A DNA stretch of 64,000 nucleotides from Incurvaria masculella. Taxonomy: Eukaryota; Arthropoda; Insecta; Lepidoptera; Incurvariidae. The position numbers and the translations under genes are program-made. The stretch is taken from assembly GCA_946894095.1 (NCBI GenBank), contig OX335658.1, positions 11,647,001 to 11,711,000 on the forward strand. Reading direction: 5' to 3'. Below the pieces are notes generated by a model that made no database searches, was not told the DNA's origin, and saw only the letters and a list, made by a program, of their open reading frames with translations. The stretch's first letter is position 1, and each line of letters opens with the position of its first letter. Positions 31,965 through 44,189 of this stretch are shown in pieces.

Positions 31965-33815
31965 TTAGCGAAAGGTATGCACTTTTAATAAGTGACTGAA
32001 CGGCTATGTGAGAAAATGTAACTATGCTGTTATTCCATTCTCGAGGCTCGGCATTCGGCTCGAACAGAGGCGAACTTTCAATTTCCATTATCGGCACGTT
32101 CAGCCGTCGTTCGAATCGCATTAGACATGTACGTCATTTCGAGTTTGCCGCTGCGATTTTCGTATTAACGTGATCGACAATCAGGTTCGACTGTAGCTAA
32201 AAATCATCCTTGGACTTAGCCTATTGTTTAAAAAAAAATTGCCGGATCGGTAGAGCCGTTCTCAAGTTTGCTCGTACCAACACATTTAGGCATTCATTTT
32301 CATTACAATGATTATAAGATGTTCTAATCAAAGGCAAATAGTGTTTATCAATGTACCAGTCAGATGTTGTCAGACCTCACTCTACCACCCAGCTCCGCCC
32401 AATCCTACTTCATCATTACTTTATCTAACTTAGTTGCGGCCTGACTTTTTGTCAACTATCCTACTTAAAAGTTATGCTGTGACTATAAAACCTTTTACCC
32501 ATTTGATTGTAAAACAAATATAAGACTGAAATATTGTATGTTTTTTTAATTCTACGTTACGTTCTACGTTAGTGAAAAGAAGACGCTATGATTTTGGTTT
32601 TACTGTCATATTCGTTGCCTGATATTATATACAAATTATTCCCATACTACTCTTGTATGAGCAACAGCTTTAGGGCGTAACTGAGCTACAAACATCAGAA
32701 AATCAAATCATCCAAACTTTCCAATAGTATTTGTAGTAAAGTGCGCCTCGCTCGACTTTTATTGAATTTTCTTTGACGCCAATGTGCCTCGATGTATCTG
32801 AGCTCGATTCGTGCAACATACCTATGGTACCATTATGCTCATATTTGTCAATATTTTATTGTGTTGTGTAATAAATTAATAATAACTAAAATTAGAAATT
32901 TGATAGGCATCGTGTACGAGAAGCGCATATTCTATTCAACTATTTTTATTAGTAAGGCTGGATATTGTAGTGTGTTTTAGGTGAACTTTAATTCCTTCGT
33001 AAATGTGGTGTTTGGGCTAAAACATAACAGTAAGTTTTCATAAAAGCATAGTCACAAACCATTAAGTTTAATCCGTTGTTAATGTACTTTTTAAAGATTA
33101 CTCCGAAATTGCTATGCAACATAAATACTCTAGAATAACCCGGTGTTACCATAGTTACGCTTTTAAGCTTAAAATTGCACCTGCTTGTGCATTCTGAAAA
33201 TTAAACATTCTGGCTCTAAAATGTTACACTTTTCACTGGTGACTTCCGCGAAGCTGTAACTCGTAAGGCTTTTAGCTACGCCAGCTCGCCACACCTACGT
33301 GCTGTGTTGGAGCTGGCTAGTCCACTTAGTATCAGCACTATAGTGTAACAGCTCACGAAGTTGCCATGCGTTATTATAAAAGCTGAAACTTTATTATACA
33401 GGCTTAATTTTTCAATGCGTTCTTGACCACATCCGAAGAAAAGTCCAAAAACACTCAAAAGGGTCACGACGCCGAAATTGAATTATAACTACTTCAATAT
33501 AATGTGATGGAAACATTCGTGTTAAGTGTAAAGCATTTAACTAAGCTGGAGAAACACATTTTTGTTTCATTTTTATTTCATTTTATTCAACAAAAAATAG
33601 TCAATACCTTAAAACTATTGGAAATAGGGTAACTAAATATATGGCGATTTATACTGATAATTACTTAGCCTATTATCTCACTTCGCTGAACCCTGAATTT
33701 AGAAAGTATCCTGCATACTCATTCCTACCAAAAAAGTGCGCACTTTTTTACAAGTACGAGGCGTTGATTAATGATTGTAGGGTAATTCCCAGTTAGATAC
33801 ATAGATAAAGGGGCC
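31965..33815 (+). other. Intron, no gene seen
   Basis: AT-rich. Only short frames without splice signals. Confidence 0.5.
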
Positions 33816-33816
33816 T

Positions 33817-34100
33817 TTAAGAGCTCGTGGTGTATTGGCTAGAGGACTTTCATGCGAGAGGTAATGGGTTCAAATCCTCGCCCCGGTCATGCACCACTTT
33901 CGTTCTCTTTCTGAGTTGGTATCCATGTAAAACTGTAGGTCCCCTTCCTCTACGAGGTGGTAGGGTGAAGCCCGCCCAGGCTGCTACCATCGCATTGGAT
34001 GAAACCATTCCCACTAAAACCTTCGGGAATGTGTTGAATTGGGCTAATATCATGAACGCAGTTGTGTGTTATTTAGCCATCCATGTCCGGTTCCGTAAAG
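33817..34100 (+). repeat. SINE with tRNA-type head
   Basis: The head 'gtggtgtattggctagagg...' carries an A-box-like TGGCTAGAGG and an exact B box GGTTCAAATCC (33867-33877). The body follows with 'ctgtaggtccccttcctcta', 'ctaccatcgcattggatg' and 'cccactaaaaccttcgggaat', ending 'ttagccatccatgtccggtt'. It belongs to the 'cttcgggaat' subtype. Confidence 0.8.
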
Positions 34101-34139
34101 CCGCAGGGATTTAGTGATGTTATCGCTGTAATTCTTCAG

Positions 34140-34290
34140 CTATCAGAAACGTATGTGGCGGCAGTGGCTGGCCGTTTCGGCTCTCGAGCGCCGCCATGTA
34201 TCTCGCCGCGTCGCCGTTAGTGCAAATAGCGGAGTGTGGTCACTCGCGCGGTCTTAATGGGCGGCGGCACAGAGTAAGGAAGGAAGGCAG
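34140..34290 (+). other. Short GC-rich patch
   Basis: 'ctctcgagcgccgccatgta...ggcggcggcacagagtaagg' is richer in CpG than its surroundings. No open frame with splice borders can be supported. Possibly regulatory. Confidence 0.25.
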
Positions 34291-34319
34291 TGGCCATCGA
34301 AATGCATTCGTGTGTTATT

Positions 34320-34910
34320 TTTTATGCAACCTGACATGGTAACACACAATTACCGTTGTGATATTTGCCCAATACACCACATTCCCGAAGGACTTAGATA
34401 CCATGCCAGGACCTTCCCTTTATTCAGATTCAGAAATTGTTTATTTGCCTAGTCAGTTGTATGTACAGGGGCTCACTCAGAGGCAAGTGTGTCAGCTTTA
34501 CATTTTACAAGGGTGTCTTACAATCTCTGGTTAGTGACAATTTTAAATCTACGACATATCTGTTCTTATTTTTGCCAGAAGAAGAAGGAAGATAGATTCT
34601 CTTTACGAGCACGGCTACATTGAACTGGATGGGAAACACGGACAATTTTTCATGGCCTCTTCCACCATCTTTTCATATAAAGCGATGGTACCAACCCGGG
34701 CGGTCTTAAACCCTACCACCTAGTAGAGGAATGGGACATAAAGGTTTATATGGTTTCCGAACTATGGAGCAGCTCGCGTTCGTGACGAAAGGCACTTATC
34801 CAACTCAGACAGGGAAAGAAAGTGGTGCATGAACGAGGCGAGGTTTTGAACACAGACTCCTGGTATGCTAGGCAAGTCCCCGCGCCACTAGGCTACGAGC
34901 CGCTCAAAAC
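34320..34910 (-). repeat. SINE with tRNA-type head, carrying a nested insertion
   Basis: Minus-orientation copy: tail near 34320, body blocks 'attcccgaaggacttagata', 'gccaggaccttcccttta', 'gaactggatgg' and 'accaacccgggcgg', head at 34770-34905 (complement of 'ggcgcggggac'). Between 'ccttcccttta' (34425) and 'gagcacggctac' (34607) sits about 185 bp of foreign sequence that breaks the body. Confidence 0.75.
34427..34611. mobile_element. Insertion nested in the SINE
   Basis: 'tcagattcagaaattgttta...' to '...gatagattctctttac' is absent from the other SINE copies. The flanking 'ctttat' and 'ctttac' may be a target duplication. The sequence 'gtatgtacaggggctcactc' is AT-rich and noncoding, perhaps a LINE 3' end. 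Confidence 0.5.
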
Positions 34911-35084
34911 GTATTAGTGTAAATGCATCGACCTCAGATCAAAAGGAAAGAGCTATGCCATCTAGCGCGTCTATTCTCGTCCAATATTCTAAAACTACAA
35001 ACCCGACTCAAACGTACATGCCTCATAGTCGCAGACGCATTGGAGGGTTTGTGTGGATAAGAACAGACTTGGTGAACCGTATTC

Positions 35085-35185
35085 TGGAAGGTCTTGGCAT
35101 GGTACCTAGTTCCCATGTGGTGTGTTAGGCTAATGTCTGAAGGTCAGTTTGGTATTAGCCATCCATGTCCAGTTACATAAAAACC
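35085..35185 (+). repeat. SINE 3' end
   Basis: 'ttggcatggtacctagttcc', 'catgtggtgtgttaggctaa', 'ccatccatgtccagttacat' and an A-rich end. Body and head missing. Confidence 0.75.
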
Positions 35186-35502
35186 AAAAAACAAAATACG
35201 AATGAGTCTCCATCGCTACTGCCGTCCTTACTTTCTCTCTGGCCGTCGGCCTCGAACGCCGCTCCCCGCAGCTCGTACACCGACACGCGTTCTCACATCG
35301 AGCCCTCCCTGCGGACCTGCCCGGGATACGCTTCACCCTACTTTTGTTCAGTTCATCTTTCAGCCACGAGAGATCCATTGCTTGCTAAGTGGGTTGATGC
35401 TATGCGTCCCAAATAGTAGTTCATGAGATATGTATGCAAAATGATATAGGCCCCTTACTAAAGTTAATATACTTTTTCTAGTACGAGCACCTGGCAGGTG
35501 TG

Positions 35503-35590
35503 TCGCTTATTCCAAGGAATGTTACATGTATGTGTCCTTGCTTCACGGTTGATTATACATACATACATGTCACATTCCTTGATTTACCAA
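35503..35590. repeat. Short foldback repeat
   Basis: 'cttattccaaggaatgttac' pairs with 'tgtcacattccttga' around 'gtccttgcttcacggttgat'. The core also occurs at 15211-15290. Confidence 0.6.
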
Positions 35591-35694
35591 ACTTTCAACA
35601 AATGTTTTTTTTTTATTTCTTTCGTTTGTTACCGTTTAAATGTTTTCAGGCAACACACGATACCTGTGATCGTTGCTTACTCGAGTCGTATTCA

Positions 35695-36245
35695 CTACGT
35701 ATAAAATTCATAACGTATAATAGTTTTTTTTTCCAAAAAATTAAAACCATGCATATCGTATAATAGTCACAACGTATAATATTCCTAACATGAATTCACA
35801 AAAAAAGAAAACCATGCAGAACGTATAATATGCCAAGAAGCACTGCATAAAGCGCCCTAACAACGATACATTTAAGGCTGAAATTGCTACGAATCGATAT
35901 CTGTTGAAGAGTAACAATTTGCTACAACGCTAATTGAGACGGTCGAAAAGTCGCGTGCGAGTATACGCTTTAAAAGTATATCCATAAGGGCGCTTATCGT
36001 ATGAAAAGTTTTTGGATTATATGATATGCATGGTTTTCTTTTTTTGTTAAATAAAGATCATAATATTATACGTTGTGACTATTATACGTTATGCATGGAG
36101 AAATAAGTAATTTTATTTTTTAAACTTCTTCATGCACTACGTATAAGATTATACGATCTGCCGATTATACGTTGGGCATGGTTTTAAAATTTTGTTAAAA
36201 TATGACATTATACGATCTGCATATTATACGTTATGCCGTTCCCCC
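35695..36245. repeat. Foldback element with many ACGTATAATA motifs
   Basis: The left side repeats 'aacgtataatag' with 'accatgca' spacers. The right side carries the complement ('tattatacgttatgc', 'tgcatggttttct'). The two halves pair around about 35850-36000. About a dozen motif copies. Confidence 0.7.
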
Positions 36246-38230
36246 GCTTACTCAACCTACTCAAAGACTTAACCACTCCATTGCTCTTTGTCAATAATAG
36301 TATTAGCCGCCCAGATCCGAATCCCCAAAACTCTATCCAATTACAAACAAATTAGCGGGGGCCCCCGGCACTGCTGCAATCCCGTCTCGACTGCTCCTGG
36401 ACGGTTTTCATTTTAGCTAGTACGTATTTAATTCTTGTTTTTGATATAGTTTTTATTAAGATTCACAATTAGCTTCATATGGATATCATGTCATCAGCAC
36501 AACACACTACATGCCTGAACCTTTCTTATATTGTACACTACCGCCTTTATTTCCTCTTTCTACTACGAAAAATAGCAGATAGCGTAGTTCTTAAATCAAT
36601 AGATAATTGATTTCCCGGCGTCCGTACAAAAATATGAACGTTCCGGACACGTGTATGTTTTTGATATTTTTGAGCTTTTCATGCGGCGGGAGGAGACATT
36701 CCCTGCCTAAAAAGCCGTAAATTTTCAAACTTATAAGTTTCCGTTCCGTATTAAAGAAAATGTTGTATACTTTATTTCCAATTCTTTGTTTAGACACTTA
36801 TGTTCCTCTTGATTGGCCATTAAGATTTTGAAATAAGGCATTTGACTTTCAAAAGCGGATTTAACAGAAAATTAGATCTTGTATGATAAAAAAAACTATT
36901 TTTATTGCCAGGATTTGTTGTATCAACTTGTAAATATCTATAATAATAATAATAAATAAATATCGACATAACCACAAGAAAATACATTCGGCGGCTCCCG
37001 GCCGGAGAAGGCCAGGGCAACTGAGTGGTTAACAGTACCCGACTACGAGAAAGACAAAGACGACTTGTAATTATAGCAGGCCATGTATGTCAATATGATA
37101 AGTTCTCAACAAAAAAAAAAACTTTCACAGGTACTATTTTGACTTTCCACATGTGGTAACCAGCACTATCGTAGGATAGTGAATCACAAAGTGAGAGTGA
37201 ATCACAAAAACAATGACTCTATATTGGTGAGAATGAGATCCTTCGTTGAATTCCGAGTGGGAAAGTTTAATTTTAAATATTTCTCACTAAAACGATACTG
37301 AAAAGAAACATTTTACTGATCGAATAATCAATAAGGGATTGCTTTGCTAAATTATCTACGCGCCTGGCTGATACAAAATAGTCTAGGCTTTTACTTACTT
37401 AACGTTTGCAGGGGCGCAAGTCATCCGCTTTGAATGTAGCCTCCAATAAAGGCTGAAGAAAAATTCTTTACCTCAACGCGCACGGTGAATTTCGTGGGCG
37501 ATGTTCGAGCTCTCAGCCGTGGAAGAGGTAAATGCCCCTTCCTGGGCCCTACTGATATTCGGCCGCCCGACGCGTAGCGCGCGAATAAATCACATTTACT
37601 GGGAATTATGCCCTCGTACCGGAGAGACCGCACTCGCTACATACCGCCCCGCCAATAGAGAAAGGCAGTACGGGAGTGGGGACAAATACTCATCCGTATA
37701 GCGGACGTTTTAAAGCTGAATAATTTTGCTCATAAATGCTATTAATTTAGAATAAGATGTCATTACGGTAGTCAAAAGGTTGCTCTTCACCAATGTATTT
37801 AATGTTCTTTGTGAGCAGTAGTAACCAATCAATCACTGTAAACTAGTTTTTAAGTATCAATGGAAAAATTATACAATGACCAAACTGGCGAAGTTTCTTG
37901 TCGGCTCTGCTACGCTAAAGAAGTAATCGAAGCAACAGGAAAAAAAATGACGAATCCGAGTGTAATATACATCTAATGGAGGAAATAAATAAACTGAAAC
38001 TGAAAACTGTTATAGTGATAATACACACACTTATTATAGCGACGGCCAGTCAGTTCGTTTACGAATTCACTGACTTAATTGGGTTACTATGGTAAATTCA
38101 GTCGCCGGGTGAACATGTGTGTGAGTGATTAAATCCGACGTTTAGTTGCATTTCGTAAAACTGGTAAAGTTAATACATTCCTAAATGCATCTTTACTATT
38201 CTTCCCGTGCATGTCGCAAGAGCCTACTAA
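36246..38230 (+). other. Intron, no gene supported
   Basis: Mostly AT-rich. Positions 37420-37690 are GC-richer, with 60-70-codon frames on both strands but no convincing splice borders or motifs. A small SINE tail trace is present at 36495-36540. Confidence 0.4.
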
Positions 38231-38234
38231 GGTA

Positions 38235-38345
38235 TCCGTTAAGAGGATAATGTGGTGATCACGTTCTAAACAATGGCTCTTGCCCGTTTTCTGAGTCAAA
38301 TTAAGAAAAAAAAATCTGAAATCATGCACAACTGAGGGCTACGTC
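38235..38345 (+). repeat. TTAA MITE-like end
   Basis: 'gttaagaggataatgtggtg', 'aacaatggctcttgcccg' and 'tgagtcaaattaagaaaa' match one arm of the 57372-57687 element. Confidence 0.65.
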
Positions 38346-39264
38346 TGTTAAATTTCGGTTCAATTGGCTGAATAACACAATGTTAAATGCATGGTGCGAA
38401 ATGCAACTAAACGTCAGATTTAATCAGTCTCTTGTCTGTTCATCGGGCAGTTAAATTACCATGGTGACCCCACTGATGATCTGCTCCAACGAAACGTAAA
38501 AACTGCGCGGGACGCCATTAGTGGAACGAACATTCGATTTCGCGCGTACCGAAAGCTACCGTCAGTGCATTGTTAAACGTAGCTACGCTACCGCTATGCA
38601 GATACAGTTTCGATGATAATTTCGGTTGCCGCTCGAGTCCTTCCTTATTCCATGGCCCGGCCATGGAGACAAAACTAGTGCGGCTGTGGAGCACGGATCA
38701 AACAATTCGCGGAAGATAATAATGTTATTGTTACTAATATATCGTTGACTAGTTTTCAAGCTCGGTTTTCCGTTACACAAAGAATCTCAGACTGATTTGC
38801 CTAAAATATCAAGAAAAAATTGGTCTGAAATGTGATTAGTTTATTTTTTGTGTTCTGAATTAGTTAATTCGTTGAAGTAATCTATATACTATTTATTTTT
38901 GTATGTGTACGAATTTATTTATATTTAAGTATAATGTTTATTTATTATGTATTTATTGATTGTGTATTTTAGTAATTTGTGTTTGATATAATTTTCTGCA
39001 TAACCACTACTCGCACTAGATAGACAATGCCTCCGGCATTAAGTTGTACATTTTGTCCTTTTGTTTTGAGTGCAATAAACATATATATATGGATAAATAA
39101 GTAAACTTTTGGCATTCGTTGCTCCATGCGCTAATCGTGTTAAATTAATTTGCCCTCTCATTAAACAGTGGAATATTACCTTCTCTGAGCACGTCAGTAA
39201 ACGCAGCTGTCGATTAAAGCCAGAGAGTTACAGGGCATATCATCGCAATCAACCACTTTGCAAT

Positions 39265-39545
39265 TTATAAAATACCGGCTGACGTACCCGGCTCAGCTCG
39301 GGTCAATGTCGTTTTGGCCTGATGTCGGACTAAATTATTTCCTGGATATTATTTGAGTTCCCCTACAAACTTTCATCCCCTATTTCATTCCCTTCAAGTT
39401 ACATTTTCGCTACAAAAGGTAGCCAATGTCCTTTTCCAGGGTTCAGACCGTCTCATTCATCAACATTGGTCAAGCGGTTTAAGCGTGAAAACGCAACAGA
39501 CAGACAGAGTTATTTTCGCATTTTTAATATTGTTATGGATTCATT
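39265..39545 (+). repeat. Interspersed repeat ('ggctgacgtacccggctc' family)
   Basis: 'ccggctgacgtacccggctc', 'tcgggtcaatgtcgttttgg', and 'aacgcaacagacagacagag' at the end. Same family as 58845-59335, with fragments at 42328 and 49505. No coding remnant. Confidence 0.6.
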
Positions 39546-41000
39546 GCTCAATATGTAGCCTGACTACTATTTCAGTAAGAGAGCTCGGTAGAATAGGGTT
39601 TACCCTTTGCGAAATGCTTCTATCTAACTAGATGAGCCAACCGTAAATCACCAGGAGACAAGAGAGGAAATTGACGAATCCCTTTGAGAATTCGAAGACT
39701 TTTGTATTGTTTGCCAAGTGATATTTAAAATTGAGAGGGCTACAATATTTTTTGGGTAGTTTTACTTATGAAACAAAGGGACAAGGAACATTTGAAAGGG
39801 ACATGCTTTCCAGCGTCAAATTTAGTAACAAACTATGCGCATGCTGGAAGCATCCTATACTTAGTAAAACGTAAGTTACAATAACTCTTACGGTTAAAAT
39901 ATTACCAATAATAATATTAATTGGCTTAGTATAGGTAGTTGCAAATGTCGGGTGCCTCTCAGCCCAATCAGCAACCACTGTCACGTGAGCGTTGGGATCT
40001 AGTTTATCTGCTTGGACCTGTACACAAATATCAGTTGGCGTTTTGAGCATGTCTGTAAATCGCAGCTGCTTTAAAGGATTGTAACCGGCTAAACCTATTA
40101 ATACGACCTATTGTGAAAATAGATGTGTGGTGTGTAAGACTAATATCTGATGGTCAGTTTGGTATTAGCCATCCATGGTAGTTACATAAAAAAAAATACA
40201 CCATGTAGTAAAAAATGATCGTATAGGCTTATCGAAGGCACTGATATTTTAGAGATTTAATAAAACATGAATTCAGAATAATGTATTTGCCCGACCAAAG
40301 AGATTTTATTAGTAAATGGCTTTCCATCACCGATATGGGAGATACGTCAGATAGCAATAATCCCCGCGTAAGCGAATCTGTCATATCTAACCCATAATCG
40401 TAGCTTTTAGGCGTGTACTCTACTGTGTACAAGTAAAATAGTTAGGTATTCGTGGAAAATCCGATTAAGAGCGCCCTTCCCGACGAGACGACCTTATTGG
40501 CGGGCGCAGCACAAAATAGTGCTATTGTCTGGCATCTTTTTTGGGTCAAAGAAAAAGACAGGCTCCGTGATGATAAGGATGCAACATATCTATAGCAACT
40601 AGCTCGAGCTATGCCATGTTTTGGATTAAGAAACCGTTTCCCCGAAATTATAAAACGACTTATAGTTAAAAGTAAATTCCGAATGCTGTACTACAGCATT
40701 CGGAATAAATTAAAAAATAAACCAAATAGATTTTAATTATTTATGGAAAAAGCTAAACTTAACGAAGGGCCGCCTTAAATGAGGGATCTTTGGAAGCAAA
40801 ATATGATTACTTGTCAAATTACATGAAATTGCAATTAATTTCAGTTTCCTCGAAACTGAAATCAAATAACGTAATATACTTTTAATTAACTCTATGGATA
40901 TTTGTAATGTATATTTTTCTTATGGGTAATTTGGTTTTTACATTCAACCATCGAACTAACCTTAGGTTACCTATGATACTTATGAATTACAATGTTTTTA
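39546..41000 (+). other. Intron, no gene seen; SINE tail at 40120-40195
   Basis: AT-rich. 'tggtgtgtaagactaatatc' to 'ttagccatccatggtagtta' is a SINE 3' end. A 15-bp near-perfect palindrome lies at 40676-40706. Confidence 0.5.
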
Positions 41001-41004
41001 ATCT

Positions 41005-41300
41005 TTTTTTTTTTATTTTTATTTATTTTTTTATTTGAGAAATCAACAGCTTACATATCTAGTACAATTTTTAAAAATTTAAATTACCTTAAACTAAAGC
41101 CAATTACAGATTTCCTCTAATTACCGTTACAATTTTGTAGATTAATATAAGTAAGTAGGTAGTATAAAATGCGTGAAAAGAGAAAAAAGGAGAACAAGTG
41201 AAAAAAATACATTGTAGTATACATTACATTACATTTACATCTTATACACATATACCTTCACGCCGCTTTTCCGGAGGGGTATGCTAAGATGATAGAGCGC
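41005..41300 (-). repeat. Probable LINE 3' UTR fragment
   Basis: T-rich start, then 'gagaaatcaacagcttacat' and a long A/T-rich run. Similar in style to 45590 and 15810. No frame is left, so low confidence. Confidence 0.35.
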
Positions 41301-41892
41301 AATACGGTACAATCACAGCACACCTCTTTAGCTTCATCTAAATTCCTACATATTTTCATACATGATTTACGGTACAGTGCCTTTACGAAGTATTAAATTT
41401 GAATCTTATAGTCTTTAAATATTATTTTTATTCACGTCTGTTGTTACTGAAGTAACTATGAAATAAAAATATCAACACGACGGAGATTAACTATAATGAA
41501 AACAGTAAAAAGTATACAAAATTACTGTCACAGTAACAGTGCGGTATGGCTGACCCCATTCCATTATTTTCATAAGATTTCTCTCGGAGTAACGTGTAGC
41601 ATGCCTATCGATACGCGAGCGGTGCTGTGTCCCGCTGCGGTCTCCCGCCGCGGTCCAAACGCTAGGCGGTCTGCACGCATAGAGAACCATCTCGTACCTC
41701 ACGTGTAACAACGGTGTATTGTTTATTCGTCATCTATAGGCAGTACACTGCACTCAGATTTATCATATTTTGTCATTAGCAAATTTAACAATCACAGCTA
41801 AGAACTGCTGAGAAATTTCGCAGAATTTTTTTTCAACGTCCACTTTTACAACGTTTAAAAAACGTTTGCCACTGCTTGACATACGAGTTATT

Positions 41893-42040
41893 GGTACTTC
41901 TTCTTCTTCAGCCTTTTGCTGCCCAATGCTGGACGTAGGCCTTCCCCTGACTGCGCCAAGTTGTGCGGTCTCCTGTTTTTATTCGCCAGTTGTCACCTGC
42001 TTTCTGACGTATATATCGTCTGAACAACGTGCCGGTTGTT
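41893..42040 (-). mobile_element. RTE-type LINE 3' end
   Basis: The minus strand encodes DRTTWRSQGKAYVQHWAAKG followed by a stop and a (GAA)n tail (41901-41911 complement). This is the usual end of lepidopteran RTE reverse transcriptase proteins. 5'-truncated. Confidence 0.75.
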
Positions 42041-42144
42041 GGCTGGTAGTTATTGGTACATGTTTGCGTGTATATATCATTGTAAAGAGGAGTACGGCTC
42101 GTAGGTTAGGCGCAGTGAATGAATAGAATTTAACAGGGCATATT

Positions 42145-42282
42145 AGGCTGAGATAAATAGTCGTAACAGAAACTAAGACTAACGAAAAGTAGTACTTTGT
42201 GACGTCAATTTACATTACTTTGAGATTTAAAGTACTACTTTTCGTTAGTCTTAGTTTCTATTACGACTATTTATCTCAGCCT
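42145..42282. repeat. Foldback element, 54-bp arms with one mismatch
   Basis: Arm 42145-42198 pairs with 42229-42282 around 30 nt. No frame. MITE-like. Confidence 0.8.
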
Positions 42283-43040
42283 TAGATTCATTAGCTGGAC
42301 TCAGCATGCATCTGTTTTATGTAGTACTAGCTGAGGTTCCTGGCTCCACTCCGATCACCCAAGCGAAGCCCGGTTAAATATGCCTTGGGCCCTCGATCCA
42401 CAGTTACGCATCGCCCGCCCGCGCTTTTACTTCGTTTTAACTTAGCATTTTTTAATTTTTTGCTCGGTTGTTGCGAAGGATTTAAAGACCCTTAGGAATT
42501 GGACTTTCAAATGAAATTTAGTTTTTTTTTGTTCGCATACGCTAATTTCTGAACCTTCCTTATAACATTAAGCATTCGATTGCCACTTCTTGAGAAGGGT
42601 TTAGATTATTGGGAAGGAAATCACGCTACGAAGGTAAGGAGCCAAGTAAAAAGAGAAAAAGTCAGAAATAATACTAAGCACGAAGTACATAGAATTCTCG
42701 GGATGGGTGTTAGCCGGTCCCCTCCACGTGCAAACGGCTGTGCAGAACCAAAACTATATCGAAATTGACTTCTGCGCAGCCGCCGGCGCTTGGAGGGAGT
42801 AGCACAACATTGGGTGGCCGTTGCGACGCGATGGATTGGGGGCGGAGGGCGCGTTTTAGCAAGTTTCGCTCGGGTGATTAACCAAAACGAAATAGACACA
42901 AGCGGAACCGGGAACGTCAGCTAGTCAAATATAAAGAGATTCAATCATCTATAGACATCAAGCTGGTTTTCTCATAAACAATCTTTACCCCACCGGACCA
43001 GCAGCGCTGCACCGACGCTATCGTAAAATTTATCCCCCAT
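42283..43040 (+). other. Intron, no gene seen
   Basis: Contains a fragment of the 'cggctcc' interspersed family at 42328-42400. Otherwise unremarkable. Confidence 0.4.
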
Positions 43041-43044
43041 AAAA

Positions 43045-43310
43045 GTGCGCGCCACGGGATGGTTAAGGATACAGGAGCGGGTAGGCGCGTACCCGCACGG
43101 AGTGCGCTTTGAAGTCGCTCAGCTCATTAGTGCTGGCGGATCGGTCGCGATAGCTCTGCGTGCGGGTAGGGCCAGTGCCGAATATGAGCGCGCACGGGCG
43201 AGCGGGTTCGGCCCTATCGTCGGGCGGGGCGGCCATTTTAGCGGTGTTTTTGGCGGGAGCAGTGTTGCTAGGCGAAGCGCAGTGTTCCCATGCGGGAAGT
43301 GCCTGAATAA
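43045..43310 (+). promoter_or_regulatory. GC-rich, CpG-rich block, candidate promoter
   Basis: Dense in CpG, with the GC-box-like string GGGCGGGGCGGCCATTTT at 43222-43239. It lies about 1.8 kb upstream of the exon at 45090. A second GC-rich patch follows at 43560-43830. No frame with splice support. The promoter role is inferred from composition only. Confidence 0.3.
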
Positions 43311-44165
43311 ATAAAAATGATACGTCAAATCGACTGTCGGTTGTCTTCTGAGATCATCAATATTATGTTAATGTTTACATAGATTTTATAATATAATTTT
43401 ATTTAGTATAAACTCCCCTAAAATGTTCAAGAACGTCTCCGCCGAGTGATCTAAATGTGTATTGAAATATTCCAACTCGAAGCACAAATTACTATTCATA
43501 GACTCGTCGCGCGGGTAAATTCCGAATTCAAGGTTTCAGCACAGTCGTTACGAATTGGAAAAAACGGATCCGAGGACGTGCGCGGCGCGACGCAGGCGCA
43601 GCCGGCGGCGTCAGCGATAGCGGCTTCCTGCGGGTAGGCCCTGGCCTGCTTACTGGCGATACCGCCGCGATTGTGCCCCCGGCCTAGTACGAGTACAACA
43701 CTCGAAGCGGCGCCAGCAGCCGATCCGCATTGCTGTTGAACTAATCGAACGAAAGACAAACAACGCTTAAGCCAGCGAGCAAGGAAGGGCTGGAGTGACG
43801 ATCGAAAGTCATTCGTATGGCGGCAGCGATGAGTGAAAAGCAATGACTGTAGTTCGCTTACAAATTCGGGATGCGCAACATCGTTGCACTAAATAGCGTC
43901 CTGTGAAGTTATTACTTTATATGTTCTTACGTGTCGTTGGAACTAGAGGACATCAGTAGTGAGCGAATTCGTAAGCGAACTCATTCGCCGGCGCTACCGC
44001 TTTACGGTTTCGGTTACCGTTTCCGTCTTTCCTTTCTCTCTGGTTTAAGGCCGTTCAATTTGGGCGAAGGGAGCATCCTAAGTCCGCGCTTGTGTTAAAA
44101 TTTGTTTGACTTTCACGCAGCAGACTTTCGGTGAATTTCGTGAAGTGCGGACGTTCTTCTAGAGG
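43311..44165 (+). other. No gene supported
   Basis: The GC-rich patch 43536-43640 has 'ggtttcag/' and 'tgcgg/gtaggc' as conceivable splice borders, but its frames give no convincing protein. Left unassigned. Confidence 0.3.
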
Positions 44166-44189
44166 CTGGAAACGTTAATCTATATGAAG

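Noticed and set aside
37421..37701. GC-richer opposed frames as a small gene
   Set aside because: No start context, splice sites or recognisable protein features on either strand.
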